Shown one piece after another: positions 48,201-59,678 of a DNA stretch of 64,000 nt (position 1 is its first letter; the number at the start of each line of letters is the position of its first letter). This stretch comes from Trichaptum fuscoviolaceum (Eukaryota; Basidiomycota; Agaricomycetes; Hymenochaetales; Trichaptaceae), in NCBI GenBank assembly GCA_910574455.1, contig CAJSYZ010000005.1:6262001-6326000 (forward strand), read 5' to 3'. Under the pieces are notes generated by a model. It made no database searches and was not told the origin of the DNA. It was given only the letters and a program-made list of their open reading frames with translations. The translations under genes and the position numbers were made by a program.

Positions 48201-51200
48201 GACACCTCGGAGACATCACGAAACTACGGGATTCTTATCTACAGTAGGCCAACTTTTGTTGAAAGGATATAACATGATAGATTTCACCTCACTGCACGGA
48301 TTCAATGTGGTTCCGCGTACATCATTCGATTTCCTGGATTACCCGCTGTCTAAGAAGCAGGTGCAATACCTGCCGGAGCCGCCTTCGATCTATCAGCAAC
48401 CAGGAAAGGTACCATCGGCGACTGATGAGCCGAAGATCTACAAGATGAATAGTCAGACGTACCCGGATCTTGCGCAACATGTCATCATGGGAGAGCCGGT
48501 CGTGCCAGCTACTGGCTTTATTGAGATGGTCTGTCTGATCTTACTAACGTTCAGTATGAAACAGACACTCACGAATATTTTCTTCAAAAGGGACTTAGTC
48601 AGGGCGCGAAGCAATTACGTGATGTACAATTTCATGCGATGCTCCCCCTTTCATCACGCGAGCCGCTGTTGGTGAAGCTAGAGACAAACGAATCACATTG
48701 GAGTATAGTAACTTTCGATGCTTCTGGAAAGAAGGTATGTGACCCCTTGCGGAAACATAATGCATCTCATAACTCGCAAAAAGGCAAAGAAAGTACACGC
48801 AGAAGGATACTTTTCGAATCCAGCATCTGACGGAGCTCCGAAGGCCTTGCCTATACAAACAATCATTGAGAGATGCACTCTGGTTGATACGAAAGGTGCA
48901 GTTTTTTTTTTCATCAACACAGCGTCGTTCCTCATTATTTAAAAAATGTGTTTAGAACTCTACGATCAGCTTCGCTATTTCGCAAACTATGGACCTCTTT
49001 TCCAGCGACTTGTAACGTGCTACAAGGGAGAAGAAGAGGCAGTTGCGAAGGTCCGAGGATCGGGCAAGGATTTGCAGGATTCGTAAGCTCTGTCCCAATT
49101 ACTACGATAAGAAGTAACTCATTCTTCCGACATTCAAGTATTGGAAATTATGTCATTCACCCAGCAATCCTCGACGCATGTCTTCACTTGGCCGTTCACA
49201 GAATACTCACTGGAAATACGAACGATCAAGAGTACTACCTGCCATCGAAGGTTGAGTCCGTCATTGTACATGATGTGCTTACGGGAAAAGGGATGCCAGA
49301 GGATATCTTCGTGTATACCCGCTTCAAATCGTGGAAACCTGGTTCGTCTCTCATTCGACAAATCGAAAAGGGTTTCAACTCACTTACACTAAAATCAATG
49401 TTGCAGATGCGTTGACATTCGACTTCACTGTCACTGATGACAAAGGAACACCACTTTGTCAGCTTTTGGGTTTTACTCTTTCAAAGCATAGATCCGTCAG
49501 GAAAGCGTCACTTGATCGCTGTTATGACATGAAGGACGAAAAGCTACCAGTCGGAGCAATTCACGGCGACGGTGACGGTTCTTTGGACCCCAAGAGCATT
49601 GTCATACACTACGTTCGCGGTAGAGAAATGCAGATAAAGGCGACACTTCTGCCCTTGAACAAGTATGAGAGTGTCGATGTCTGGTTCCTCGCCAGTAATG
49701 ACGCCAATGGCGCAGCCGCTCGCGGACTGACAAGAACTCTTCGGCGTGAAATTCCGTCATGGAATATCCGTTTGGTGCTTTTCCCGACAGACTCACTTAC
49801 GGAATACCGCCTGTCGGCATTACCGGTCATCAAGGAGCATGTTCCATCCGAAGACGAGATCATTGTTGATGAAAGTGGCAACATATACGCACCTCGATTC
49901 GTTGAATCCCCGACCGGTAAACAACTCTCAATGAATGAGAAATCAGAGGTCAAATTTGATGCTCAGAAGGCGTACCTGCTTCTCGGAGGAGTTGGGTCGC
50001 TTGGCGTTCGTATAGCCCTTTGGATGTATGAGGTGTGTCGGTTCATCCGATTGGTATTCTTCGTATTGACTTACATCTACATATAAGCATGGTGCTCGTC
50101 ACATAGTTCTTGCCTCGCGGAGTGGGCCACAATCAAAAGCACTTCTTGATACGGCGAACAGACGTATTCTGACCTATCTGCGAGGACTCCCTGATGTCTC
50201 TATCCGTGTGGAACGATGCAATGTCACTTTGGTGGAGGACATAAAGTCCCTCTTGCAAAGCATCGATCAACCAATTGGAGGGTGTTTACTTCTCGCTGTG
50301 GTCTTTTCCGACAGAACGTTCTTTGCTCACACGGCCGAAAGCTTCTCCTTGCCGTTCGCTTCCAAGACCCAGGCATTTTTGGCTTTGAAGGAAGCCCTGA
50401 ATATCTCCAAGCTCGATTTCCTTGTCTCATTCTCGAGTATAGCGACTTTCGGCAACAATGGACAGACAAACTATTCGTCGTAAGTTCTGAATATAGACTA
50501 TGAGAATGTAATTGTCTAATAAGAATAGAGCCAATACTGCTCTAGATGAGATGATACGACCTATCCCAAACGCATTCTCAATAATCAACCCCCTCATTTT
50601 GGATACCTCTGTTGTGGAGAAGGCAGGGGGGCACCTAAACCATTTATTGCCGTGGGGAGTGTCATCAGAGGGTAAGTTTCAGAGTCTCATAGATCGACAT
50701 TCATAAAATGAATTACCTCCCTGTAGACTTGTGCGAGTATCTGGGTGACGCCATACTGAAGCTGAAGAATGGACCGTTCTGGTACTACGTTCCCGATTTT
50801 GACTGGACGATGGTTAACAAATATATGGGGCGCTCGTCACTGTATGACCATCTCGTACCTCAGACCAGTAGCCTTAAGAAGCCCACAAAGCCTGCCCAAC
50901 AGCATACGTCGGACTTGATTCGCAGCATTGTCATGAAACACGTCGACATCGACCCTGAAGATTTCTACGCCTCTGCACCGCTATCTTCGTATGGGTTGGA
51001 CTCACTTACGGCTGCTCAGTTGTCGTCGGATCTCGAACCGTTCGTAGCCATCTCCCAATTACAGCTTCTCGCGGATACTTCGCTCGATGACTTGCTTAAG
51101 CAAGCTGAAGAACGTCACGGTAATGGTCAAGCAGTTACGGGGACAGAGCAGAAGAGACCGGAGTTGATCCGTAGCATAGTCATGAAGCACATTGATGTTG

Positions 51201-52783
51201 ACCCCGAGGACTTCTTCTCCTCCGCGCCGCTTTCTTCGTATGGGCTCGACTCACTCACGGCTGCTCAATTATCGTCTGATCTCGAACCGTTCCTTACCAT
51301 CTCACAATTGCAGCTTCTCGCTGAGGTAACCCTCGATGATATTTTGAAGCGTGCTGAAGGACAAACTGGACAAGTGGTGACGGAGACGGTAAACGGACAG
51401 GCGGTGAAAGGGACAGATCAGAACAGACCGGAATTGATCCGCAACATAGTCATGAACCACATCGATGTTGACCCGGAAGACTTCTTCTCTTCTGCGCCGC
51501 TTTCTTCATACGGGTTGGATTCACTCACGGCTGCTCAGTTGTCGTCTGATCTCGAACCTTTCCTTACAATTTCGCAATTGCAGCTTCTCGCGGACGTAAC
51601 CCTCGATGATTTACTCAAGCGTGCCGAAGAACAGACTGGACAGGTAGAGGCGGAGACAGACCAGAGCCGAACTGAGTTGATTCGTAGCATTGTTATGAAG
51701 CACATCGAAGTTGATCCCGAGGACTTCTTCTCCTCCGCGCCGCTTTCTTCGTATGGGCTGGACTCACTGACAGCCGCACAGTTGTCGTCTGATCTCGAAC
51801 CGTTCCTTACTATCTCACAGTTACAGCTTCTCGCGGACGTAACCCTCGATGATATACTAGAGCGTGCAGAAGAACAAAGTGGCCAAGGAGTGTCAGGGGC
51901 TGAAGATGACGAGGGCAAGTTCAGTTGGTCGGAGCTGAACAAGAAGGGGCAACCACTTGTCAAACTTCGCGAAGGAAAAGGAACACCTTTAATTCTGATC
52001 CACGGGTCATCGGGTGATATCATACCCTTTAAACCCCTTCAAGATTTATTCACCACACCTCTCTGGGCCATTCAACTAACCCCTGACGCCCCTTCACAAT
52101 CAATATCTGATCTGGCGAAGTTTTATTACAAAATAATCAAGAAAGCTAGACCTAAAGGACCTTATCGACTTGGCAGTTTTTCTGGGACCAGTCTGGTGGC
52201 GTATGAAGTGGCACATCTCATAGAGGGCAACGGGGATGACCTCAAACAGTTGATCCTTATTGATCATTTCCCATCGTTGTTGCATTCCCCTTTGTACCGA
52301 GTCGACGAAGAAACCGCACAGACCGGAACGCCAAGCCGAGATCTTGTCTCCCAAGTGATGACTTCTATTGTCGAATTGTATCGCTTGGAAAGAAACCCTA
52401 CTCGCCGAAAGCTAGGGGAAGAGCTCTCTCATGCACTGAGTACGGGAAGAATCACCCCGTATATGAAAGGACTCATTTCTGCGACGGAGGATCTCATCGC
52501 TATGACCGCGAAGTTCTTGCTTGACCTTGCTGGTGGAGAGATCGATGCCATCCCGGAGGCTATACGGACATGGGTACGACAAATTAAAGCACCGGTCTCA
52601 ATATACTTTGCGACAGAAGGCAACTGGAAAACAATTCCTGAAGGCGAACGAGAGGAATGGAGAGATTTCCGTGCACGGCAATATCTGGATGACCCTGAAA
52701 TTGTTATAATCGATAACAGTCATTTCGGGATGTTGGAAAGTATGTACCTCGTGCAAGCCTTAGAGAAGTATGTAGACGTATAG
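45268..52783 (+). CDS. Reducing polyketide synthase, copy B (KS-AT-DH-KR-ACP4-TE)
   Basis: Paralogue of the PKS at 20.25-27.76 kb, same domain order and intron positions, roughly 2,200 residues. Start MASSTEREQCLDAVAI, then [22 protein letters not shown] (about 45.3-46.9 kb): [35 protein letters not shown] (about 47.2-48.2 kb): VIVGFSAGE and AAVHSKLMD. DH (about 48.4-49.4 kb): HVIMGEPVVP and HPAILDACLHL. KR (about 49.9-50.6 kb): [30 protein letters not shown]. Four ACPs with YGLDSL, attachment serines at about 51002, 51251, 51531 and 51764. [35 protein letters not shown]. No enoylreductase or C-methyltransferase. Apparent in-frame stops fall inside introns, several with a GTTCGT donor. All catalytic residues are kept. 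Product expected: a polyene acid or ester released by the TE (inference from domains). Confidence 0.95.
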
Positions 52784-53229
52784 GAAGAGATACTGTATGT
52801 GACTTAGAGAAAGTGCCAACAATAGACAATAGAATGATTTAGATGTGCGGCATCATGTATACATTCTGACCTGTAGGGTAGATCGGAGGCCTCTGAATTT
52901 GGATAAGTCCGGACGTTCAAAATTCAAAGATACGCATATGTAGTACTTTCCGTATATCATAGTAGATTCCGTATATGATACTGCATTAAATATACGCTCT
53001 GGTCTTAAGACACAGGTGGTAGTAGCTATAATGGCTTGCGCCCTGCAACATACATGTTCAGTGAACGGATGTGAGATTATGTCTAATAAATTTCCCCTGA
53101 TGTGCGCTAGGACACAAGCGCAAGTATGTTGCTATTCATTTATGAGAAAATGATAATGAAACATCAAGCTGTACGCTTGATAAGCTTTGTGACGATCTCA
53201 GCAAATCTGGGCCGGACGACTTCGATTTA
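52784..53229. other. Spacer downstream of PKS B
   Basis: AT-rich, with the direct repeat TTCCGTATATSATA at about 52948 and 52969. No gene recognised. Confidence 0.4.
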
Positions 53230-53751
53230 TTAATGCCGGTTTGGTGAGGCGGTAGGCTCCACTGAACTGGTCCTATGCGATTTCGGATACCGAGTTGTCG
53301 TCTTCGTAGATTGCCCGTCAACATCATCGACCGGGTTTCCATCTCTTCCTCCTCCTTCGCCCGTGAACCACCACTGACCATACACAACCCCTTCTTCCTC
53401 ATTCGCAAAATGATTGAAGAGGCCGCGCGAGAGGTCAAGCGCTCCATCCGGACACTCGGGACAAAGGTCCACGATAACCGCGTCTGCTGTCTGCCCGCCA
53501 TAAGTAATGTGGATGGGCCGGAAACAGTTCGTTCCAGGGTATCCTCCGCCAAACTGATGTGCGTTCAGAGCGACGACATAGTCCGTAGCCTTGTTGTACT
53601 TTCCGCACGCTCCGAGGCCAACATCGTAAAACGTGAAGCGACCGTGAAACGCTCGTCCGGTGAGGTTGGACATCCTTGTAGTGCTGAAGGAGACTTTGGG
53701 AGGGGAGGGGGCGAATGGCGAGGCAATGATACAGCATGGCGATATACGCAT
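53230..53751 (-). CDS. DPBB (barwin/expansin-like) protein, short form
   Basis: Double-psi beta-barrel protein of the RlpA/expansin-like group common in fungal secretomes; such proteins bind or loosen wall polysaccharides, but no activity is shown. The core reads RFTFYDVGLGACGKYNKATD, VVALNAHQFGGGYPGTNCFR, ITYGGQTADAVIVDLCPECP, DGALDLSRGLFNHFANEEEG and VVYGQWWF, with the paired cysteines (GACG, NCF, LCPEC) and the catalytic-type Asp (VIVDLC). The tail is short and polar (GEGGGRDGNPVDDVDG). Unlike its neighbour at 54.3-55.1 kb it has no convincing signal peptide: either start (53751 or 53673) gives a weak N-terminus. An upstream exon may be missed, or the 5' end may be lost. Confidence 0.75.
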   Translation of the reverse strand: MRISPCCIIASPFAPSPPKVSFSTTRMSNLTGRAFHGRFTFYDVGLGACGKYNKATDYVVALNAHQFGGGYPGTNCFRPIHITYGGQTADAVIVDLCPECPDGALDLSRGLFNHFANEEEGVVYGQWWFTGEGGGRDGNPVDDVDGQSTKTTTRYPKSHRTSSVEPTASPNRH

Positions 53752-54278
53752 TATGTCCGCTACAAGTACTTATGGCTTACAAGGAATGACCGTACCACTG
53801 ACAGTGTGCCTGGCCCGGAAACTTGATGTCGAAGGCTGTGTAGCTTCCAGATCGACATCATTGCCAAGCGCCAGCCTAAGCCAAAGGTAAAAGAGCCAAA
53901 TTTATCATGCACCTGGCTTTATTCCTTCCCGATAGTCGATACAGGCATTTCTCCCTTTGCAGACTTGGAGATACCTCCCTTCAGTAAGGAGGTAGATCGG
54001 GAAAGACCCAACGTTTTGTAGATATCCCCTAGCTTCAATTCCCCAGCTTCAGAGCAAATTTCCCCCTATCAGCGGAGCCTGCAGAAAACGGGTATATATT
54101 GTAATGCGTACATGCTGCAGATTGACCACAGAGGGAATCTCAAGCCCAAAAACAACCTAATTGTAAATATGATATATTTCAAAACCAGAAAATCAAGCAA
54201 AAAAACAAGAGTTAACCTCACAAAACAACAACAACAACAACAGCAGGTAACTTCCAATCAACAAATTGAAACATATTC
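53752..54278. other. Spacer with a CAA microsatellite
   Basis: A short (CAA)n run lies at about 54226-54242. Nothing coding recognised between the two DPBB genes. Confidence 0.5.
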
Positions 54279-55112
54279 TTAATTCGCCGCCTGAGCTCCT
54301 GCCACTACAATAGCACCGAGGTATATGACGCCATTGGTTAAAAGGTTGAGGACATCACCGGCCGTCTGCGCTGGAGCCTCCGCTCCAGTCGTCTGTGCAA
54401 TACCAGACGCATCACCTTCGGATACATCGATAGAAGAGGTTGAAGTCACCGTGCTAGTGATGGTCGTGGCCGGTGTCGTAGATGTCGTAGTATGTGTCGT
54501 CGAGGTTGTAGAAATTCTCGAGGTTGTCGAGGTCGTCGAAGTCGACGTAGAAGTTGGCTTATGTGAGGTCGTCGTCTTCGGGGCCGGTGCCTTAGAGGTA
54601 GTCGTCGTCGTATCACCATTGTCCCCCTCATCCGTGAACCACCACGTGCCATATATGATACCCGCGTCCTCGCTCGCGAAATGGTCGAACAAGCCGCGAG
54701 AGAAATCGAGTCCTCCGTACGGGCATTTCATGCACTCGTCCATGATCACCGCGTTCGCTGACTTGCCGCCAAACTCGATTTCGATGGGACGGAAGCAGTT
54801 AGGGCCAGGGTAACCGTCGCCGAACTGTGTTACGCTCATCGCGACAATGAAGTCAGAGGCCACGTTGACCTTCCCGCACGCACCGAGGCCGACATCATAG
54901 AATGAGAAACGCGCGTTGTTGAATGCACCGCGCTTTTCGAGTGCCCGCTCAGTGACATTGATAGGTTGCGTGAGGTTGAACGTCTGTACATGTTTACGCG
55001 TTGTAAGTTCATGGTGCCGTTTCGCGTGATTGTCAGTGTGACCTCCGGTAGCGGCAACGGCGAGCGGAAGTGCACAAGAAGTGATTATTGTCAAGAAACG
55101 CATTGAGTGCAA
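54279..55112 (-). CDS. Secreted DPBB protein with Ser/Thr-rich tail, possible GPI anchor
   Basis: Same barrel as the gene at 53.2-53.8 kb: ARFSFYDVGLGACGKVNVAS, VTQFGDGYPGPNCFRPIEIE, GGKSANAVIMDECMKCPYGG, DFSRGLFDHFASEDAGIIYG. Single exon of 277 codons. The N-terminus is a signal peptide (MRFLTIITSCALPLAVAATG; the ATG at 55112 adds three residues), followed by a propeptide-like stretch ending EKRG, a Kex2-type site. After the barrel comes an 80-residue Ser/Thr-rich region likely to be O-mannosylated, then DVLNLLTNGVIYLGAIVVAG, a hydrophobic end that may signal GPI attachment. It is therefore probably at the cell wall or surface. The two DPBB genes form a tandem pair on the same strand, about 530 bp apart. 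Confidence 0.88.
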   Translation of the reverse strand: MHSMRFLTIITSCALPLAVAATGGHTDNHAKRHHELTTRKHVQTFNLTQPINVTERALEKRGAFNNARFSFYDVGLGACGKVNVASDFIVAMSVTQFGDGYPGPNCFRPIEIEFGGKSANAVIMDECMKCPYGGLDFSRGLFDHFASEDAGIIYGTWWFTDEGDNGDTTTTTSKAPAPKTTTSHKPTSTSTSTTSTTSRISTTSTTHTTTSTTPATTITSTVTSTSSIDVSEGDASGIAQTTGAEAPAQTAGDVLNLLTNGVIYLGAIVVAGAQAAN

Positions 55113-55703
55113 GAATGGGAGATTTCGGGGCTACAGTCAATCGTTAAAACAAAGTTGCCAACGGTGAAAATCCTCGTACCAGGTAATAGACAAAAAGTTT
55201 GAGTTTAATGAGCACACCTCGATGCTCTTCGAACGGCTGATAATGAATGTCGTGTGTAAAGAACGTAGGTTGACTGAAAAGTCAGTGATTACAGATTTGC
55301 TAGCTTGAAGACGTCAAGATAGCCTGACGCCGAGTTGAAGGGGGTTGCCAACTTGATCATTGATGGCCCACAACTTATATTTCAATGTCCTCGGCTATCT
55401 CCGAGCCGAGGATTTTCGTGCCTCGACTCAGTGCCACAGTGTTCCTGATCGGCATGAACAGACCGTAGACTCTTAAGTCAGTTTCATAACTTTTGTTTCA
55501 TTTTTTATGCGTGCACGCTAAATACGACAGAGGTATACGTGTTACATCCGATTCTCAAGCTCTTCCATATCTGCGAAGAGTAATTGGGCCCTGAGTGAGA
55601 TTTGTCTATTTTCACAACTTGAAGGAGTTGCCTGATCTAAGTAAACTTGAAGGCCGTAAGCTTCATGTTGGTAGCCGCTACATTCTCCTTAGTTGTCTGT
55701 TTA
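55113..55703. other. Spacer, no gene recognised
   Basis: Upstream region of the DPBB gene. Nothing else recognised. Confidence 0.4.
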
Positions 55704-56460
55704 TCATAGCAGTGCGTCAACTGTCACTTGACAAATAACCGGAATGGGAACAACGTCCGGACTCTGCGCAAGCAACCCGGCGAGAGTGGCTTGCGCACCT
55801 ATGAAATCGTGTTCTTCGCCAGTCTTCCTGAGCAGGCCAACAAGCATGAGAGTATCCGGGGTGTTCTCCCCAGAGTATCGTGGTGTATTCTTCCGAAACA
55901 AGCCGTCAACGTCATCCGGGAATTTACATTCATTGCATCAGCTCCGAAGGGTTGGCATAGTGCACAGCGGGCATGGCATACGAACCGACCGGTTAGAGTC
56001 CCAGTCCGAACCGTCTTCAGGATGTTGATTTATGGATCTTCGATATCGAGTGTGAATGGTGAGTACTCCTCGTGCATGGGTGCGATCGGATGGGCGGCAT
56101 GCACCCGGTGAAGAGTGAAGCCAAGCATCCGGAAAAGCCGATGTGCTTGATCTCACCCGCCCTGTCTGAAGAAAAAGACTCGGATCTTGTCAAGATATGT
56201 AATTCCAACGGAAGGCTTGTGTAGAGTTGCTCAACAAGCTCCGCGAGCGCCGAGAACCCAACTTTAATGGGTACATTTGCTTCCGGTCTGGAACCCAAAA
56301 ATTAAAATAATTGCGCATTTCAATAGAGAAGCAGAGAGAACTCCGATGACGATAGTAAAGGTAGATGTACATAGTCAACCCCAAGCTTCTGCAATGACGC
56401 GGCTTCTGTGGCCTCCTTGACATGCTTCGGGCGGCCGTCGAAATGAGTCATTCCCCGGAC
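55704..56460 (-). pseudogene. Dead aldo-keto reductase copy
   Basis: Pieces in family order but with frame changes: HVKEATEAASLQKLGVDYVH (with the usual LYYxHR changed to LPLLS), FSALAELVEQ, RAGEIKHIGFSGC, then a shifted version of the AVHPI...[11 protein letters not shown] segment, and TPRYSGENTP with LLAQSPDVVPIP near the end. The N-terminal 60 residues, including the catalytic Asp/Tyr part, were not found. It is related to the intact aldo-keto reductase at 2.8-4.3 kb but diverged, so it is an older copy or a different paralogue. Confidence 0.75.
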
Positions 56461-59333
56461 CCCAAGCCAAGTTGAGCGATTATCTCATTTTCTTATTTCA
56501 TGACAACCAAGGCGAGTCGACCCGAATAGGACAATCCTCCCTTTCGGACGTCATTGGCCTATCCAGAACTTTATGGTGGCTATCAATCTTGATATTCGCC
56601 GTAGTAGAGAATGGAATGTGATGAGTTATAAGAAATATTGGGATATGATTCGAGTCTCTTCGAACTGCATACAGGAAGGTCATCGGCTGCAATCCTTGCG
56701 GCCACCACTACTCAGGAGGTGGGTCGGATGAAAAAGCGCACCAATCTCACTAATCTCATCTGAGTTGAGTGACCAAGGATGACTGCCGAGTCTTTCCACC
56801 TGATAGCAGATAGAAAAGCATTTTTGGTATACTCAAGATCAACCAGATCTATCATTGCAACCCTTCTTTCGAATCAACAGGTAGATAATAAAGAGATAAA
56901 GGCAACGTGCCAGTGAAGCATTTGTGGAGGCAGTGTGTCAAGTAAGTAGGGCAGTACGTGGTTAAGGAAGAGTAGGGCGCTGCTATAGGGCAGAGAAAAG
57001 CCAGTGAACGCAGCTGGCTTTATACGCCGCCGATAATACATTATTGGATACGGAAATTGTAGGCACTGAAGAATGCAGATGGATTGCGCTATGCAAGACG
57101 AACCCACACTAGACTGCAGCTTCAAGATGGGCATTCAGTTTTTGATAATCGGCGAGGCTAGAAGCAAGCAGAGTTTGCCGGGTAAGCTTATCAAGAAACC
57201 TTCGGAAGTTTTTCGAATCAAGTTATAGTGCAGTTCTCTCAAGAGAGGACAAAAAATACACGCACCCGTTACTATTGTCAACTTTGACCGCCTGTCACAC
57301 TCCTCTGCAGGGTTCTTACAAGGAAGTAAGTGGAGTCCATCATGATTGCGTCAAATTAGTCTCAGCGATTTGAGGTACTGTATAGTATTTGTCGCATGTC
57401 ATATGGCGTGAGTCGATGCCAGTATGACGAGAGAAGCTATCGGCAGGGACGGAAGACGCTGTGCTCTGTCCTTCCACAAAATTTAGAGGGAGCTGATGCA
57501 GTTTCCACAACAGCATATCCTGATTCCATGAAAAAAATGCAAAAGCTGCTTGTGTACTATTGATACACTTGCCGACAGCTATTCCGCACATGTAGCTCCA
57601 AATACGCCTTATGAACGCCTTCTAACGATTGCAGACCGGACGAGAAGGAGGTCAGTGCGTGTTCACCTACAGCCAAACACGTACCATGGGATAAATGACG
57701 ACGCTATAGGGTACGAGCGGATATGCTGTGTAGGTCTAGCTTTGCTACTGCGGAGTGTTTGGGGCAGCGATGACCTTTATTATGGACACAGCTCTTTGAC
57801 GTTGAGCACATCTGTAGCTCGCCATCATCTCCCCTACGTCACTGAAATCATCATGCATTCAATCGCTGAAGTAGAGATGCGCACACTTTGCTGGGTGTTG
57901 CTCTTTGTATGTGCAGTGCGATTTATAACATTTCCTGACACAGGCGAATACCGTGTCATTCTTTCTTCAGATCTCCGGCCCAGACACCCGTATTCAAGCC
58001 AAAACAAGTTAGCAACGTCAAACAAGCCATCGAGTAATGGCAAAGATCTAATATCTTGACTACCGTCCAAGATTTCCCTTGTTTTTTAAGAGCAATCGCG
58101 CAGTCGGGTGGTTGGGGACCAATCTATGTTCACAACAACATGAAGTCAGCAGTGACCGGAGTAATGGAAGACCCAAGAACCTCACCTTTAGCAAAAGCCT
58201 AAACCGTATCTTCTTCAGATCAGAAAGTCTTTCGGAATGTGGAGCATTGGTGATGTGATAACCACTGGCAGACAGAATAGAACAAGGAGATGGTTCCTTG
58301 TAATGCAGCGTTGATAACCTAGAATAGCATTGCTCGGTTCCGCGGCACAGCTGCCAGTGGTGGGCATTCTAAGAACACAGTCGTTGAGCGTAATGAATTT
58401 GTAGAGTAGCTTCCATGGATGTCATTCAAAGGAAAGCTGTAAGTGCTCGCGGATGTGAGTTTTCTTGATTGAGATCATCCGCAAGGCAGATCGCGCAAGG
58501 CAAAAAGAAAGACCTATAGCCACCGAGCTCCTACCGAGTTCAACCCCGTAGCGGTTCCTAATGCTATAACACTATTATCCACGCTCTCCTATGCTGTCTG
58601 TGTTTAGTTCTTTGACCATCTCGTCCACTTCAAGACCCAAGCGCGTGAAATTAATCTCGTCCTTTTCTGTCTCTTATTCCCCTTCTTTAAAGTCGCAATT
58701 TTCTCGCATCTGCAGTTGACCTGACTCACTAAGACACGTTTAACAAGGCAATAGTCCTCTGGAACAGATCAAATATAATCTCCTGCTTGTGGGTCGAAGT
58801 AATTTGCTAACCTGGAATAGCGGCTGGTTGATGTCGATGTCGCCGACGATTGAACGGAGTTTTGCTATATCTTTTGAGCTTGGAAACCTTTGTAAGGTCT
58901 CGGGACTTGATCAAGGCAGTGGAGGGTAGCCAGTGTTTCTCAGACGGAGTAGCTTGCTAACATGGAACCTGAGGTTGAATGCCACTGTCAGTGTCACGGT
59001 GCTCAGGCTTACCATGTAGAACTACCGTACGATGATTATGTAACTGAATCAACGGTCTTGTGGTCATGACAGAAACACAGCCATTTTGCCGCTCAACAGC
59101 GAGTCTCATGCCATGATCAGCATCAGCAGGGGACAGCCATGATGTTCCCGTATCTTAGAAAGCAAGACCAGAACATAGGCTTTGGGCGTCGTTGCCTCCT
59201 CAGGCTGAGGCTTTTAAAACCTCCCCGAGCAAGGACCGTAGTATGCACACATGGCTAACGGCGCATTCGATACTTCACACTCATACCCCCTCCTTTACTA
59301 TCAACAACGTATTGTCAGCACATACTGCCATCG
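56461..59333. other. Long stretch without a recognised gene
   Basis: One plus-strand frame (57550-58059, 169 codons) is open but has no recognisable family, signal or composition. I see no large inverted or tandem repeat in the stretch. Confidence 0.4.
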
Positions 59334-59600
59334 ATGACGTCCCTAGATCCGACCAACTTATACTTCGTCACGCACCCTTCTTCGGGTCCCGAACTCACCG
59401 TAAGTAAGATCGATGGAAGCAGTCGGGGCTTGCTGAATATGCCCCGGTTAGTGTACAATTCGCGCCAGAAAAGCGACGAGCGAAGACTCAGATGTGCTCA
59501 GATGATGGGACATACTGCTTGGTCTTTCCGGACAAATTTAAGTTCGTCATTGCGGTGGATGATGACCCGCACCTGGGTGACTTAGAGTATGTTATAAGGT
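59334..59600 (+). CDS. Two-exon 5' gene fragment, unknown product
   Basis: MTSLDPTNLYFVTHPSSGPE, then a good intron (GTAAGTAAGATC...GAAGCAG, about 59400-59427), then AEYAPVSVQFAPEKRRAKTQ and MCSDDGTYCLVFPDKFKFVI, VDDDPHLGDLEYVIR, ending at a donor GTAAGT near 59600. The CSDDGTYCLVFPD part could be a WD40-type blade. After the donor the next recognised feature is a minus-strand F-box gene, so no downstream exon is evident. Either the gene is truncated or its exons are too small for me to see. Confidence 0.35.
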
Positions 59601-59678
59601 AAGTCATCGATTAAGGGTTGTTAATATATCTGCGGCCCGTCCTACGAGCAACATAATTGGAAGGGCAGAGAAAGAAAT

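Noticed and set aside
20253..52783. PKS genes as pseudogenes because of in-frame stops
   Set aside because: Every stop I checked lies in a stretch with GT..AG ends whose removal restores the conserved domain sequence; both copies show the same introns.
57550..58059. 169-codon frame
   Set aside because: No family signature, no signal peptide, no coherent composition, no supporting introns.
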